DNA from: Cloeon dipterum | Taxonomy: Eukaryota; Arthropoda; Insecta; Ephemeroptera; Baetidae | Reading direction: 5' to 3' | Length of the DNA stretch: 64,000 bases | Assembly: GCF_949628265.1 (NCBI RefSeq) | Contig: NC_088790.1 | Location: forward strand, 32,492,545-32,556,544 | Shown here: piece after piece, positions 11,201 to 21,200 of the stretch | Layout: every line of letters starts with the position of its first letter | Numbering within the stretch: the stretch's first letter is position 1 | Notes under the pieces: generated by a model | The model's database searches: none | The model's input: only the letters and a program-made list of their open reading frames with translations | What the model was told of the DNA's origin: nothing | Position numbers and translations under genes: made by a program

Positions 11201-12337
11201 CGTCTCTGCGTTGTAGGGTTTGAGAGAGCGAGGCTGCAGGGCCGGATGTCTTCGAGGGTCCGAGTCGTAAGGATCGACCACGTTGTGCAACGACACCTTC
11301 GAATCCTCCTCGGACAAATTGCCTATTCTGTACGTTTCCAGCATTTTGAGGATATCGGCGTTTTTGTGCACGCCGTACGAGGCCCAGAAAGGGTCCACCG
11401 ACGCTCCGGCCGCCATCAGGATTTTTTCGCCACCGCCAGGGTGTTTTGGGATGAAATCGGTGATGTCGTACACGCCCTGAATGACAATTTTTAACTTTAT
11501 AAAAAGATGAAAAAATACAAAAATATCCAAATTAAAGTCTTTTCGATCCAATTGGAATAAAAAACACGTGAAAATTACAGCTTTTAGAAGTGTTTGGTAC
11601 AGGTTTCCATGGCAAAATAGGTGCCGTGAATAATTAATGATGAGAATTACACATACGTTTAATTTACAGCAAAATAAAACCTGTTCGACTCCTTTGAAAT
11701 TTTATATTTAATTTATTTTAATCATTAAAAATTTTCTGTACCTGTTTGTAAGTAACCCAAATTCTTTTCTCGTTGTCATCATGCGCGCGGACCTCGTCCA
11801 ACGAGTAGAAAGGAAGTCCCTCTTTGACCTCACCCGCCTGAAGCGTTGTTTCTTCCTTCGTCGCTGCCGACACGGCCGGCTCTGCGATTTATGACCATTA
11901 TTTTTAATTCAATTTTAGCATTCTGTAATTGGCATACCGTTGAGGTAACTGTAAAGACAGAATCCAGCCACTCCGGCGACGGCAGCGCCGGCCACCTGCG
12001 TGAAGTTGCCACTGCTTTTGGTCCTGGTCCGGTTCCAACCGCCTTCGTCCTGGTCGTGCGTGGAGAAACTCTGTGTGGTCCGCGCCAGCGACTGATATCG
12101 AAAGCCGCGGCTGCTAAGTAAATAAAATAATAGACTCATGTGTTGTTTTAACCTGCTGAGCAAGATAAGCGGCCCAAAATAGATTCTCAACGGTTTACGT
12201 CACAAATTAATTAATTTAAACGATTTTTTAAATTAAAAATCAATGTCAATCAATTTAGATAAATTTTAATTTTTGTATTTTGTACTGTAAAACAAGTTTT
12301 GTTCCACTTACAATTTCAGCATCGTTTTAAGAGCCAT
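8261..12337 (-). CDS. SUOX: Sulfite oxidase, mitochondrial
   Basis: Oxidises sulfite to sulfate in the mitochondrial intermembrane space, passing electrons from a molybdenum cofactor via a b5-type heme to cytochrome c; last step of sulfur amino-acid breakdown. Minus-strand exons: 12312-12337, 11938-12113, 11742-11881, 11163-11476, 10922-11108, 10307-10438, 10064-10256, 9019-9219, 8798-8967, 8261-8398; spliced 558 aa, close to the usual size, with all phases consistent. The N-terminus is a basic targeting sequence plus hydrophobic segment ([18 protein letters not shown]). The cytochrome b5 domain has heme ligands His126 ([10 protein letters not shown]) and about His151 (ASYGVHKN). The Mo domain starts at [15 protein letters not shown], with the Mo-binding cysteine about Cys271 in [12 protein letters not shown] dimerisation domain follows ([19 protein letters not shown]), ending DINTGKK. 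The acceptor of exon 2 is a TAGCAG (NAGNAG) pair, so one residue may vary. Confidence 0.97.
9370..10055. repeat. Repeat-derived sequence in a sulfite oxidase intron
   Basis: The intron 9220-10063 contains blocks that resemble the R3 family (CCATTTTGGACATTTAGG, ACGATGCCCCTAAATGAG, GTGTTTGGTTTTTAAAAATC). They are followed by AGGTCAAGGTCACCTTTTTC-type sequence that recurs weakly near 50.6 kb. It is too diverged to delimit precisely. Confidence 0.4.
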
Positions 12338-13214
12338 TTTAAGTTTTCAAACGTGGACGGAGGTGACCTTCTCGCGTTGTGACATCGGCCTGAAAACGAA
12401 AACTGCACACCGCACAGATCCAACTCGAACGCCGGACTCTAGACTGCAGAATTTAGCCTGCCAGTCCAACCACTCCCCCCTCCTCTCGATGCTGATTGTG
12501 AGAGTTACGCCCACTTCTGGAGAACGAGCGAGAGGCGAACAGCTGCGCCGGTGTGCGCATCCAACTCCCAGAACCCTGCGAATTTTTGGTGCTGTCTTAT
12601 CTCATGTTAAAAATGAGTTTTCGCCGGCAGATCGTGGAAAAAATCACTCTCTGTGAAGCCGCCCGCACAAACGAGCGAGCGCGAGTAGATTATTTTACAA
12701 AATGAGTCAGAAAAATGACCGCAAAAAATTTGAACAGAAAAATTCGCGATGGAAAAGCCTTTTTATGTAGGAGAAAGCGAGGCAAAAACTGCCTGGCGAC
12801 AGTAGAGACATCTGTTCTATTATTACCCATAGAAAGCTAGTTAGTACTAAGTCACGTGACTCAATCGCGTGATGCCATTGGCTGGGACTCACTGCTTGCC
12901 TGTTCTCGACCAATGGAATTACAGGATTGAGTCACGTGCTTCTCCGCTCTCGCCGGGTCTAAGCAGATGTCTCTACTGTCGCCTGTTGCTCCAGCAACCA
13001 GCAGCGTTCTTTCCTTCACAAAAAAGACGTTTTGGTGTGTCTGCGAATTCATGATGTGTCTGCGCAAAAAAAAACGAGCCCACTATGGCTTTAAAACTGT
13101 TTTTTTTTAATTTTTTGGAAATAAAAAATTGACAAGAATGTGCGAAATGGACACCATCTCGCAGTTTTTCACTGAAATTTCAATCATTCATCGCAGTCTG
13201 TTTGTTTTTTTTTA
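12338..13214. other. Intergenic region upstream of sulfite oxidase, downstream of TM2D2
   Basis: No gene found. The GC-richer stretch 12360-12560 is the presumed sulfite oxidase promoter and leader. The R5 palindrome occupies 12785-13000. Right of it is the expected 3' end of the minus-strand TM2D2 transcript. Confidence 0.55.
12785..13000. repeat. R5 palindromic repeat with E-box and CCAAT words, copy 1
   Basis: Inverted repeat. CGACAGTAGAGACATCTG at the left is mirrored by CAGATGTCTCTACTGTCG at the right. Inside are GTCACGTGAC (12851-12860), CCATTGG (12875-12881), CCAATGG (12910-12916) and GTCACGTG (12931-12938) in mirror order. A relative lies at about 22935-23175. Confidence 0.75.
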
Positions 13215-13934
13215 TCACACGTAAGGGTTCCAGTTGCTCATGTCCTCGGGCATGAGTCCGTTTGTCACGAGCAGAATGATGTCGACGATCCACCAGACGC
13301 CGAGGCCGCCCAGCGTGAGCAGTTTTCCGACGGCGGTGCCCGTTTGGCCCAGGCAGAAGCGGTCCATGCCCAGAAAACCGAGCAGGATCGAATACAACAG
13401 CGTCGTGGCGAAAAAGTGGCCGCTGTATCTGTACAAAAATTATTTATTGGTGAAAAAAACCCTTTTAATTTAAATTAAAATTATTTACCTGATGCATGGC
13501 ACTCCGTCCCTGAAAAAGGTGCGGTTTCCAAAGCACTCGATGTCCGGCAACACCTTGCAGCTGACGTTGGTCTTCTCCACGTCCTCCCACTTGTATCCGC
13601 CGAACTGGCATCAGAATTTTTTGGTTTATAAAATAATACAATAAAATTTGAAAAAAAAAATTCACCTTGACGCAGCCATAGCCGAGCTTCTGCTTGGCCG
13701 TTTTGTTGAATTTGTGGTCGATCGGATCGTCACAGTCGACAAACTCCCGCGGCCTGCGTAAAACATATTGTGTAATGAATTTAATTTGATTTAATGAAAA
13801 ATAATTATTCACAAAAAGGAGCAGTTGACGAGTGGACTCCACGGCTCGAACGGGTTGTCCTCTTTTTCCGCGGAATCTTGGGCCGCGCACAACGCGAGCA
13901 GCGCCAAGAGGATTAAAATTTCCTTGCCTCCCAT
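13215..13934 (-). CDS. TM2D2: TM2 domain-containing protein 2
   Basis: Conserved two-pass membrane protein; in flies the three TM2D genes act together in Notch signalling. Minus-strand exons: 13813-13934, 13666-13753, 13489-13604, 13215-13428; 179 aa with consistent phases. It begins with a signal peptide ([18 protein letters not shown]), then a cysteine-rich lumenal segment ([51 protein letters not shown]). Two helices are joined by the DRF-type turn ([19 protein letters not shown]), then [15 protein letters not shown] and the tail [14 protein letters not shown]. These are the TM2D2-specific features, as opposed to TM2D1 or TM2D3. An in-frame ATG six codons upstream (13952) is an alternative start; I prefer 13934 because it begins directly with the signal peptide. 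Confidence 0.96.
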
Positions 13935-13952
13935 CCTCTCACTCTTTTCCAT

Positions 13953-14922
13953 CACATCTTGTGGGCAAAAAACACGGCGGAACACTAGAATTCACAATTG
14001 ACCAGAATCGCGGGGTGCGAGCAAAATGTAAACACACGGACCAGCAGGTGTCAGGGGCACCAACCTAACCAAAGTGCTGCCAACCAAATTATGCGAATTG
14101 ATTGTTTTTTCCCTCCAAAATTGATTTCGGACTGAATTTTCTTTCGAAATTAATTATTTCATGCGTGGGGAATTAAGTGGAAGGATGAATTTTAATTAAA
14201 AAATTCAGTTTTTAATTTTAAATTAAAATTTATGCAACCGGCTGGTCTTCCGTGTTATTCGTGGTTGCCTATTTACACGATCTGCAGGCGTTACATTCAC
14301 GCATTAATTTTACAACTTTTAGAAATGGAAATATTTTTTTTAATTTATGAATAATTTTTATTTGCAGATTAACTGGCAAAAATATATAGACGAAACAGTC
14401 TAAAATTGGCTTAAAAGTCAAAATAAAGCTTTAGAGTTATCTCCTATTTACCGAGGATCAATCAATCAAGGTGCAATCTATTTTCTTCTCAATTTCAAAT
14501 AAAACACACACGTTTCAAGGCCACGTGCGTGGGGACGAGGAGCGCAGCGTAAAATCAGCTGATCATCAGAGATAAGGGTCGAACGTTCTTATCTGTTGGC
14601 ACACGAAAAATGAAAACATTATTAACAAACACTTTATTAATCACTAATCAGTTTAGTAATAGAGAGCGATTGACGCTGCAAAACATTTTTACAGTAAGCA
14701 AAATTTTCTTATTTTGACTTTGACTTTTCAATTCCAGTGTGTAAGTAAAATTTTAAATTTAAATATTTTACGTTTCATTAATAAAAACACTGAATTAATT
14801 GCATATCAACACACGCTTATGTAACGTTCAAAATTTAAAGAAATTAAAGTGCTATTAAAATTCCTTCCAAGAAAAATAAATTGAATCTATAATCAAATTC
14901 AATTAATATTTTTTTAATTAAG
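13953..14922. promoter_or_regulatory. Shared upstream region between TM2D2 (-) and the ankyrin gene (+)
   Basis: A 970-bp divergent intergenic region with no ORF of note. AGATAAG (14570-14576) and CTTATCT (14588-14594) form an inverted pair of GATA-type sites separated by 11 bp, about 330 bp before the ankyrin ATG, next to a CAGCTG E-box (about 14557). The remainder is AT-rich and shows no repeat that I recognise. Confidence 0.5.
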
Positions 14923-17723
14923 ATGGCGTCGAGCGAAAGCAAAAGGTTGAAGCAGGAGAAAATGGCCTCATTTTCTCGCCTGAAGGAGACTTACTTCGCG
15001 CACAAAGTTCACTTCCTGAACACGGCGAAGGGCGGCGCCACGGCTCTGCAGGTGGCGGCGTCGATCGCCGACCTGGACTTGTGTCGGCGCCTCGTGGAGG
15101 ACGGCCACGACGTGGGCGCCGCGTGCCGGGACTTTGGCGCCACGGCGCTGCACTACGCGGCCCTCAACAAGGAGCACGGCAAGCAATTGGTTGCCTACTT
15201 CGTCTCTCTCGGCCTCAGGGTCGACGAGAAGGACAACGAGGCCGAGGAACCTATTCACTATGCCCTCAGGGTCGACAATTTTCAGGTGAATTTAGTTTAA
15301 TTTGTGTTAGCAGCATTTTATTTCATGAAAAAATTAATTTAAATATTTTTAACTTCAGGTGGCGCAGGAGTTGCTGGAATTCCGTCACGACGACGGGGAG
15401 AAGGGTGGAAAAAACCTGCTGCACTTCTTCGTGGTGGAAAACAATTTGGCGTTCGCCAAAGCCGTGCACGAGAACGACGGGTATTTGATCAAAGAGCTGA
15501 AGAGGAATGGAAAAAGTGCTCTCCACCTGGCAGCAGAGCACGCCGACCTGGAAATGTGCGAGTGGCTCGTCGAGCAGGGCGTCGACCTGCACGCTCGCTG
15601 CCAGAGTTTCTGGTGCAACAAAAACGCTCTGCACTACGCTGCAGTCAACAAAATGCACGGAAAAGAGGTGTGAAAATCGAAGCTCGCGGGAATTTAAAAA
15701 GGGGGCGTGTCATATCCCCGGGTAATCTGTAATAATTCTTAAAGACCACCATTGAGGAAGTTTCTGAGCCCACCAATCGATTCCTGAGGGTCGAATTGGG
15801 TAAAATGGATGGTTTTTCCGTTAAATAATGTCCAGCGCGACATGCGAACTTTTTTCCCGCCTAAACATTATGAATGCGAGAAGTGCGCATGCGTGAGAGC
15901 TGGTTTGAGCACTTGCAGAGATCGCCTTGACAAATGACTTCTTTGTCACATCCAGCCAGCTCTCACGCATGCGCACTTCTCGCATTCATTGTTTTGGCGG
16001 GAAAAAAGTTCGCACGTTGCGTGTTGCACTATTTTAACGGAAAAAACATCTACCTTACCTAATTCGACCCTCAGGAATCGATTGGTGGGCTCAGAAACTT
16101 TGTAAAAGACGGTTGTAATCGGTTAAAAATTTTACTAAATATTTTTAAAATTAATTTTTGTCTGAATTAATAAATTTTCTTTGGCCAGGTAGTGCGTTAT
16201 CTAGCGTCATTGGGTCTGGGCGTGAACCAAAGGGCCAAATCCGAGGAGACGCCCCTTCACTGCGCCCTGCGAGAAGGAAACGTGGAGGTGGCGCGCCAGC
16301 TTTTGGACCTGGGGGCCGACCTGAAGGTGAAAATGTGCGAGGACAACCTTATACAGCACTGCGTCACGCACAACAGGCTGGAAAGCGTCCGCTTTGTCCA
16401 CGAGAACGATCCAAATTTGATCTTCGAGCTGGGAAAAAACGGGAAAAATGCTCTGCACCAGGCAGCGGCGCGTGCAGACCTCGAAATGTGTCAGTGGCTC
16501 GTCGCGCAGGGCCTCGATCCACTTCCCTCCTGCCTCGGCTGGCGCTCCAACGTCCTCCACTTTGCAGCTTTTAATAAGCTTCATGGCAGGGAAATCATCA
16601 GGTAATCTAAATGTGGTCAAAATTGGTGTAAAAAACATTAAAGACCTGATCTCAGGCTGGAGTAACCTGAGAAAGGTCGTTAGGGTATCCTAAGTTAAAG
16701 TTCAATCAAAGACCTGTCTGATGAGGGGTCTTGATCGACGATCGGGTAGACAGTCGAATTTTAATAAAAATATTAAATTTCGACGTTTTTGAAAATTATA
16801 CAGGAAAAAATTCCTAAAAATTCGATATGTGGTCAGATTTTGAAAAAACGCAAATGGGCGGATGCGTCTTACCAAGGGGCATCGATTGGTATCCAAATCG
16901 ACCACGTCCGGCCCATAGGGCCCCGCCTGGGCCCCAAAAACTAATATTTTGAAATGTCACAAATCGCGATTTCCCGAATTTAAAAATTAATAGCTTGGCT
17001 CCTGTGGGCCGTAGAGTCAAAAACCAAAGTTTATTAGTCTCGCCGTGATATTCTGCGTTATTTAAGTCTGATTACTGCCCCCTAAATCTGCGCCATTTTT
17101 GGTGTTTTGAATTTTTAAATTCGCCTTCCAGCCAGATTCGGTCCAAGACTGAAAAATACGCTTTCCGCAGCAAAACGCGACGATTGGTCAAGTTTTGCGT
17201 TAAAATTCGCCAATTTTAAACACTGAAATATATTTTGCATTGTCTTTACTGTAGAAAAACAGCATTTTTAACTAAGAAAATTAATTTAAATGACAGATTC
17301 TTCGTTCCTCTCGGCGTGGACCTGAACCAGAAGACGAAATACGAGGTGACACCCCTAAACTTCGCCCTGATCGTGCAAAACATGCCCGTCGTGGAGGAGC
17401 TGCTCAAGCACGGCGCGGACCTGAAGGCGCGCCGAGGAGATAAAAACCTGCTGCACTACTTCGTGTCGCAAAACAGGCTGGACATCGCCAAATTCGTGCA
17501 CGCAAAAGACAAGTCGCTCATCGGCGAGCGTGGCGAGAGAGGGAGAACGGCGCTGCACCTCGCCGCAATGCACTCGGACGCGAAAACGTGCAGCTGGCTC
17601 ATCGAACAGGGAGTCGACCCCCACGCTCTCACCGAAGACGGGAAGTCTGCAATTGACCTGGTTGCCGGGCCCAATAGCCACGAAATGAGAAGATTTTTAT
17701 TATCGCTTGGAACTAAAAGATGA
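14923..17723 (+). CDS. Ankyrin-repeat protein made of a repeated four-ankyrin block
   Basis: Soluble, 503 aa, no TM or signal peptide; specific orthologue not recognised. Exons: 14923-15285, 15359-15667, 16189-16601, 17297-17723, with matching phases (0, 0, 2). Essentially the whole protein after a basic N-terminus (MASSESKRLKQEKM) is ankyrin repeats. They fall into a block of about 136 residues that occurs three times plus a partial fourth. Landmarks recur in the same order: ALHxAA..ADLxMCxWLVxQGxD, then NxLHxAAxNKxHGxE, SLGLxV, PLHxALR, GADLK, NLLHxFVxxN, FVHxxDxxLI, then NGK. Two introns split the block at nearly the same point (just after HGKE / HGREIIR), consistent with growth by exon duplication. 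Intron 2 carries an R1 palindrome and intron 3 an R3 repeat. AATAAA at 17864-17869 is the likely poly(A) signal. The function is probably protein binding; the partner is unknown. Confidence 0.9.
15738..16116. repeat. R1 palindromic repeat, copy 4 (ankyrin gene intron 2)
   Basis: Left end TTAAAGACCACCATTGAGGA and right end CTTTGTAAAAGACGGTTG. Mirrored TTTTTCCCGCC and TTTTGGCGGGAAAA words plus mirrored GCGCATGCG words. Just before it (about 15680-15730) is the word CGCGGGAATTTAAAAAGGGG, also found near 29432 and 51935. Confidence 0.85.
16641..17180. repeat. R3 repeat in ankyrin gene intron 3
   Basis: Contains GAGAAAGGTCGTTAGGGTA, GACCTGTCTGATGAGGGGTC, CAAGGGGCATCGATTGGTA and CCATAGGGCCCCGCCTGGG. 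This is the same series as at 19727-20214 and 20876-21405 but in the opposite orientation. Non-coding. Confidence 0.7.
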
Positions 17724-18262
17724 ATGTGGAAATTTTAATAATCGTTATACGGGTTCTTTGAGGTATCAGTGGTCAGGATATTTGCATGTTTTGACTGAAG
17801 AATTGCATTTTTATAATTTATAATTAATTTAATTCAATACGTTTATGCAAAATTAAATGAAAAAATAAATTACATTGTATATCAGTTAATAATTATGGCA
17901 TCTTGCTTAGTATAAAAAAATCACAGCGAATTTGTTACGGTTATACAAGTACATATTTCTGACGTTTCTACAAATTAAATGTTTCGTTAAATTGCAAGCG
18001 GCGGAAATCAGGCTGATGTACGAACAAAAACTGCCAATTTCATTCAGCCCGGCGGCAGTAGCAGCGAAATTAATTATTTTGGGAGTCCGCACCGCTTTAA
18101 TCAAACGAAATTTAGAGTAAAATTCTTTCACCTGCGAAGTGCGAACTTATGTATCCCGACGCGCCAGAAGCATTTGAACGGCTCGGTGGCGCTCGAGCCG
18201 CGCCCCCCCGGACAGAGCCTGCCGGGCCACTCCCCCTCCTTTTCACTCGCAGAGCTCTAAAC
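17724..18262. other. Intergenic region between the ankyrin gene and HADHA
   Basis: The 3' UTR of the ankyrin gene (AATAAA at 17864-17869) is followed by AT-rich DNA and then a GC-rich, TATA-less stretch (18125-18262, with CGCGCCCCCCC) that should hold the HADHA promoter. No repeat or ORF that I would call. Confidence 0.55.
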
Positions 18263-21200
18263 ATGGCGAGCAACAGAATTTTCGGCGCTCTGGCCAGGGC
18301 GAAAAACACCGGATTCCTCCTGTCCAGGGGCAATGGTGAGTCGAATTCGGCGCCGCGGACGACGCCTCCGCCTCGGCGGCGCCCGGCGAGGGGCTCGGGG
18401 CGCCGATTTGCGCTGTAAAGCGTTGGGCGAGTGGCCGGCCGTGTGTCACTGGCCAGCTGATTACGAGAGAGCAAAGACGGCAGTCGAAAGTTCAGTTCAT
18501 TTCGTTCATCTCTGACATTTAATTGGGCTGAATTAATCGCTGGCCTGCTTTTAAATTATGTTCTCACCGTCGTGAATGGGGGTTTGGACCGGAATGGAGT
18601 GCTAAAAATGAATTGGATGGATCGGTGGCATTAATATTTCAAAAGAATGTTGCTCGAGAGTTCGGATATTTCGATGTTGTGATGAAATAATTGGGAGAAT
18701 TTTCAGATTTAGGCTTGTTAAACGTTTTAAATTTAATTTTCTTCAAGTTTAAACTTGAAAATTAAGGTTTTGGTCTTGTTTAATTTGATTTTTGATGTTT
18801 ATTTATTTTCACCTGGTCAATGATTAAGCACTTTTGGATTTTTACCTGTTTGGATTATAGTTTTAAACATGTTCTCATGAGTGGCGGCAAAGCAAAAGGG
18901 TCCAAAGTCGAGTCCAAAGAGCTCCCCTCTTTATCTTTCAGATTTATCGATAGTTAGATAGGCAATAATTGTTTTGCTAGTAAATCAAAACACCATGGAA
19001 TCATTAGCCGAAGACGAAGGTCTAGTTAAAATCCTTCAACTGCATCAAATTTAACGGAGAAATCTTAAAATTTCAGTGGCTCAGCGGTTTATCAGTCCGG
19101 CCGTCAGCTCGGCGTCCTTGCACACAAGACTGGAAATTAAAAACAACGTGGCAGTGATCACGCTAGATTCACCAAATGTCAAGGTAATGAAATTCCCCAT
19201 CAAATTTCTCATAAATTAATTTTATTTAAAAATTCAGGTGAACTCGCTGAACGATGAGGTGATGTCGGAGGTGCAGGGCGTGCTGCAGAAAATCGAGAAC
19301 GACCCGAGCGTGCAGGCGGCCGTGCTGATTTCCGGAAAGCCGGGATGCTTCATCGCCGGCGCCGACATCAAGATGCTGGAGAAGTGCAAGACCGTGGAGG
19401 AGGCGACCACCATTTCACAGAATGGACAGCGCATCCTTGCCCAGGTCGAGAACAGCAAGAAGCCCGTCGTCGCCGCCATCATGGGCTCCTGCCTCGGCGG
19501 CGGACTCGAGGTACTCATTTTTAATCGCTATTTTGCTTTTGAATAGGAAACCATAAATATTAAAGAAACTTGTTATTACGTAATGGGCATAATATTATTT
19601 TATTTATTAAAAATATATTTTTGAGTGAAATTTTGCCAAAACAATCTGTTTATTTCTTGACAAGGCCATTTTCCGAGTAAAAAATTGGCAAAGCTGCAAA
19701 TTTGGCGTAAAATCATAACTGAAATTTCACGGCGAGTCTAACCAACTTTGGTTTTTTACTCTGCGATTGATAGGAGACGAGTTATAAATTTTTAAAGTAA
19801 AAAACGCCATTTGTGACATTTTTAATTTTTGTTTTCGGGGCCCTATGGGCCGGATGGCTCTGGTTTTGGTACCAATCGAAGCCCCTAGGTAAGGCGCGTC
19901 CATTCGTGTTTGGTTTTTTAAAATCGGACTATTTTTCGAATTTTTAAGAATTTTTTTCCGCCAATTTTTCGGAAAGCCGAAATTCAAAAAATGGTTTTAT
20001 TTTTTTAAAATTCGGCTGCTTGTCCGATCTTTGCCCACAACACCTCATCAGACACGTCTCGGATAGGGCTCTGACCTGCGGTACCCAAACGACCTTTTTC
20101 AGGGTACACCAACCTGAGATGCCGGTTTTTTATGCTTTTTTACTAATTACGAGCACATTAGGCATCAAAATTTCACACTTTCCTGTCTCCGACCTTCCTC
20201 TAAGGAATTAACCACTCAAATTTTTTTGTCTCAGGTGGCGTTGGCTTGTCACTACCGCATTGCCGTGAAGGACAAGAAGACGGCTTTGGCTGTGCCGGAG
20301 GTGATGCTGGGTCTGCTGCCCGGCGGCGGCGGCACCCAGCGCCTGCCCAGCCTCATTTCCCTCCCAAAGGCCATGGACATGGCCCTGACCGGCAGGAACA
20401 TCAGGGCCGATGCCGCCAAGAAGCTCGGCCTTGTCGATAGAACTATCGAGCCGCTCGGCGTCGGCATCAAGGACGGAAACGAAAGGTGCCATTTTTTGTT
20501 TATTTTGAGAGGGTAGATTTACAATTCATCTTGTGGACAGGACGATGGAGTACCTTGAGGAGGTTGCGGTGAACGCCGCCCGGCAGCTGGCCACCGGAGA
20601 GCTCAAGATCAACCGCGAAAAGGGCTTGGTCGACAAGGCGCTCAAGTTTGCCTTGAACTACGAATTCGTGAGGAACCAGATCTTTGGAAAGGCCAAGCAG
20701 GCCATCATGAAGCAGACTGGTGGACTCTACCCCGCCCCACTCAAGGTACACAGTCCCAAAACTTAATTTGCTATATCATTTTTCGTTCCAAGAAATAATT
20801 AAAATGCCTAGAAACGCAGGGAGGCGTGTCTGCGAGTCGGAATTCAGTCAGGCGGGGGCGGAATTTTAGTCCATTTAACGCAAAATTTTGCGGCGAGTCT
20901 AAAAATCTTTAGTTTTTTACTCTACGATGTATTGAACCCGAGTTATTAATTTTTAAAGTTGAAAAAACGCGATTTGTGACATTTCTAATTTTTGTTTTCG
21001 GGGCCCAGGCGGGGTCCCATGTGCTCGACGGCGCCGATTTTGGTACCAATCGATGCCCCTTGGTGCGGCGCGTTCGCCCGTGTTTGGTTTTCTTAAATTG
21101 GACCATTTTTCGAATTTTAACGAATTTTTTTCTGATTTTTTTCCAAAAAGCCGACATTTTTAAAAATGGTATTTTTTATTTAAATTCTGCTGCTCATCCG

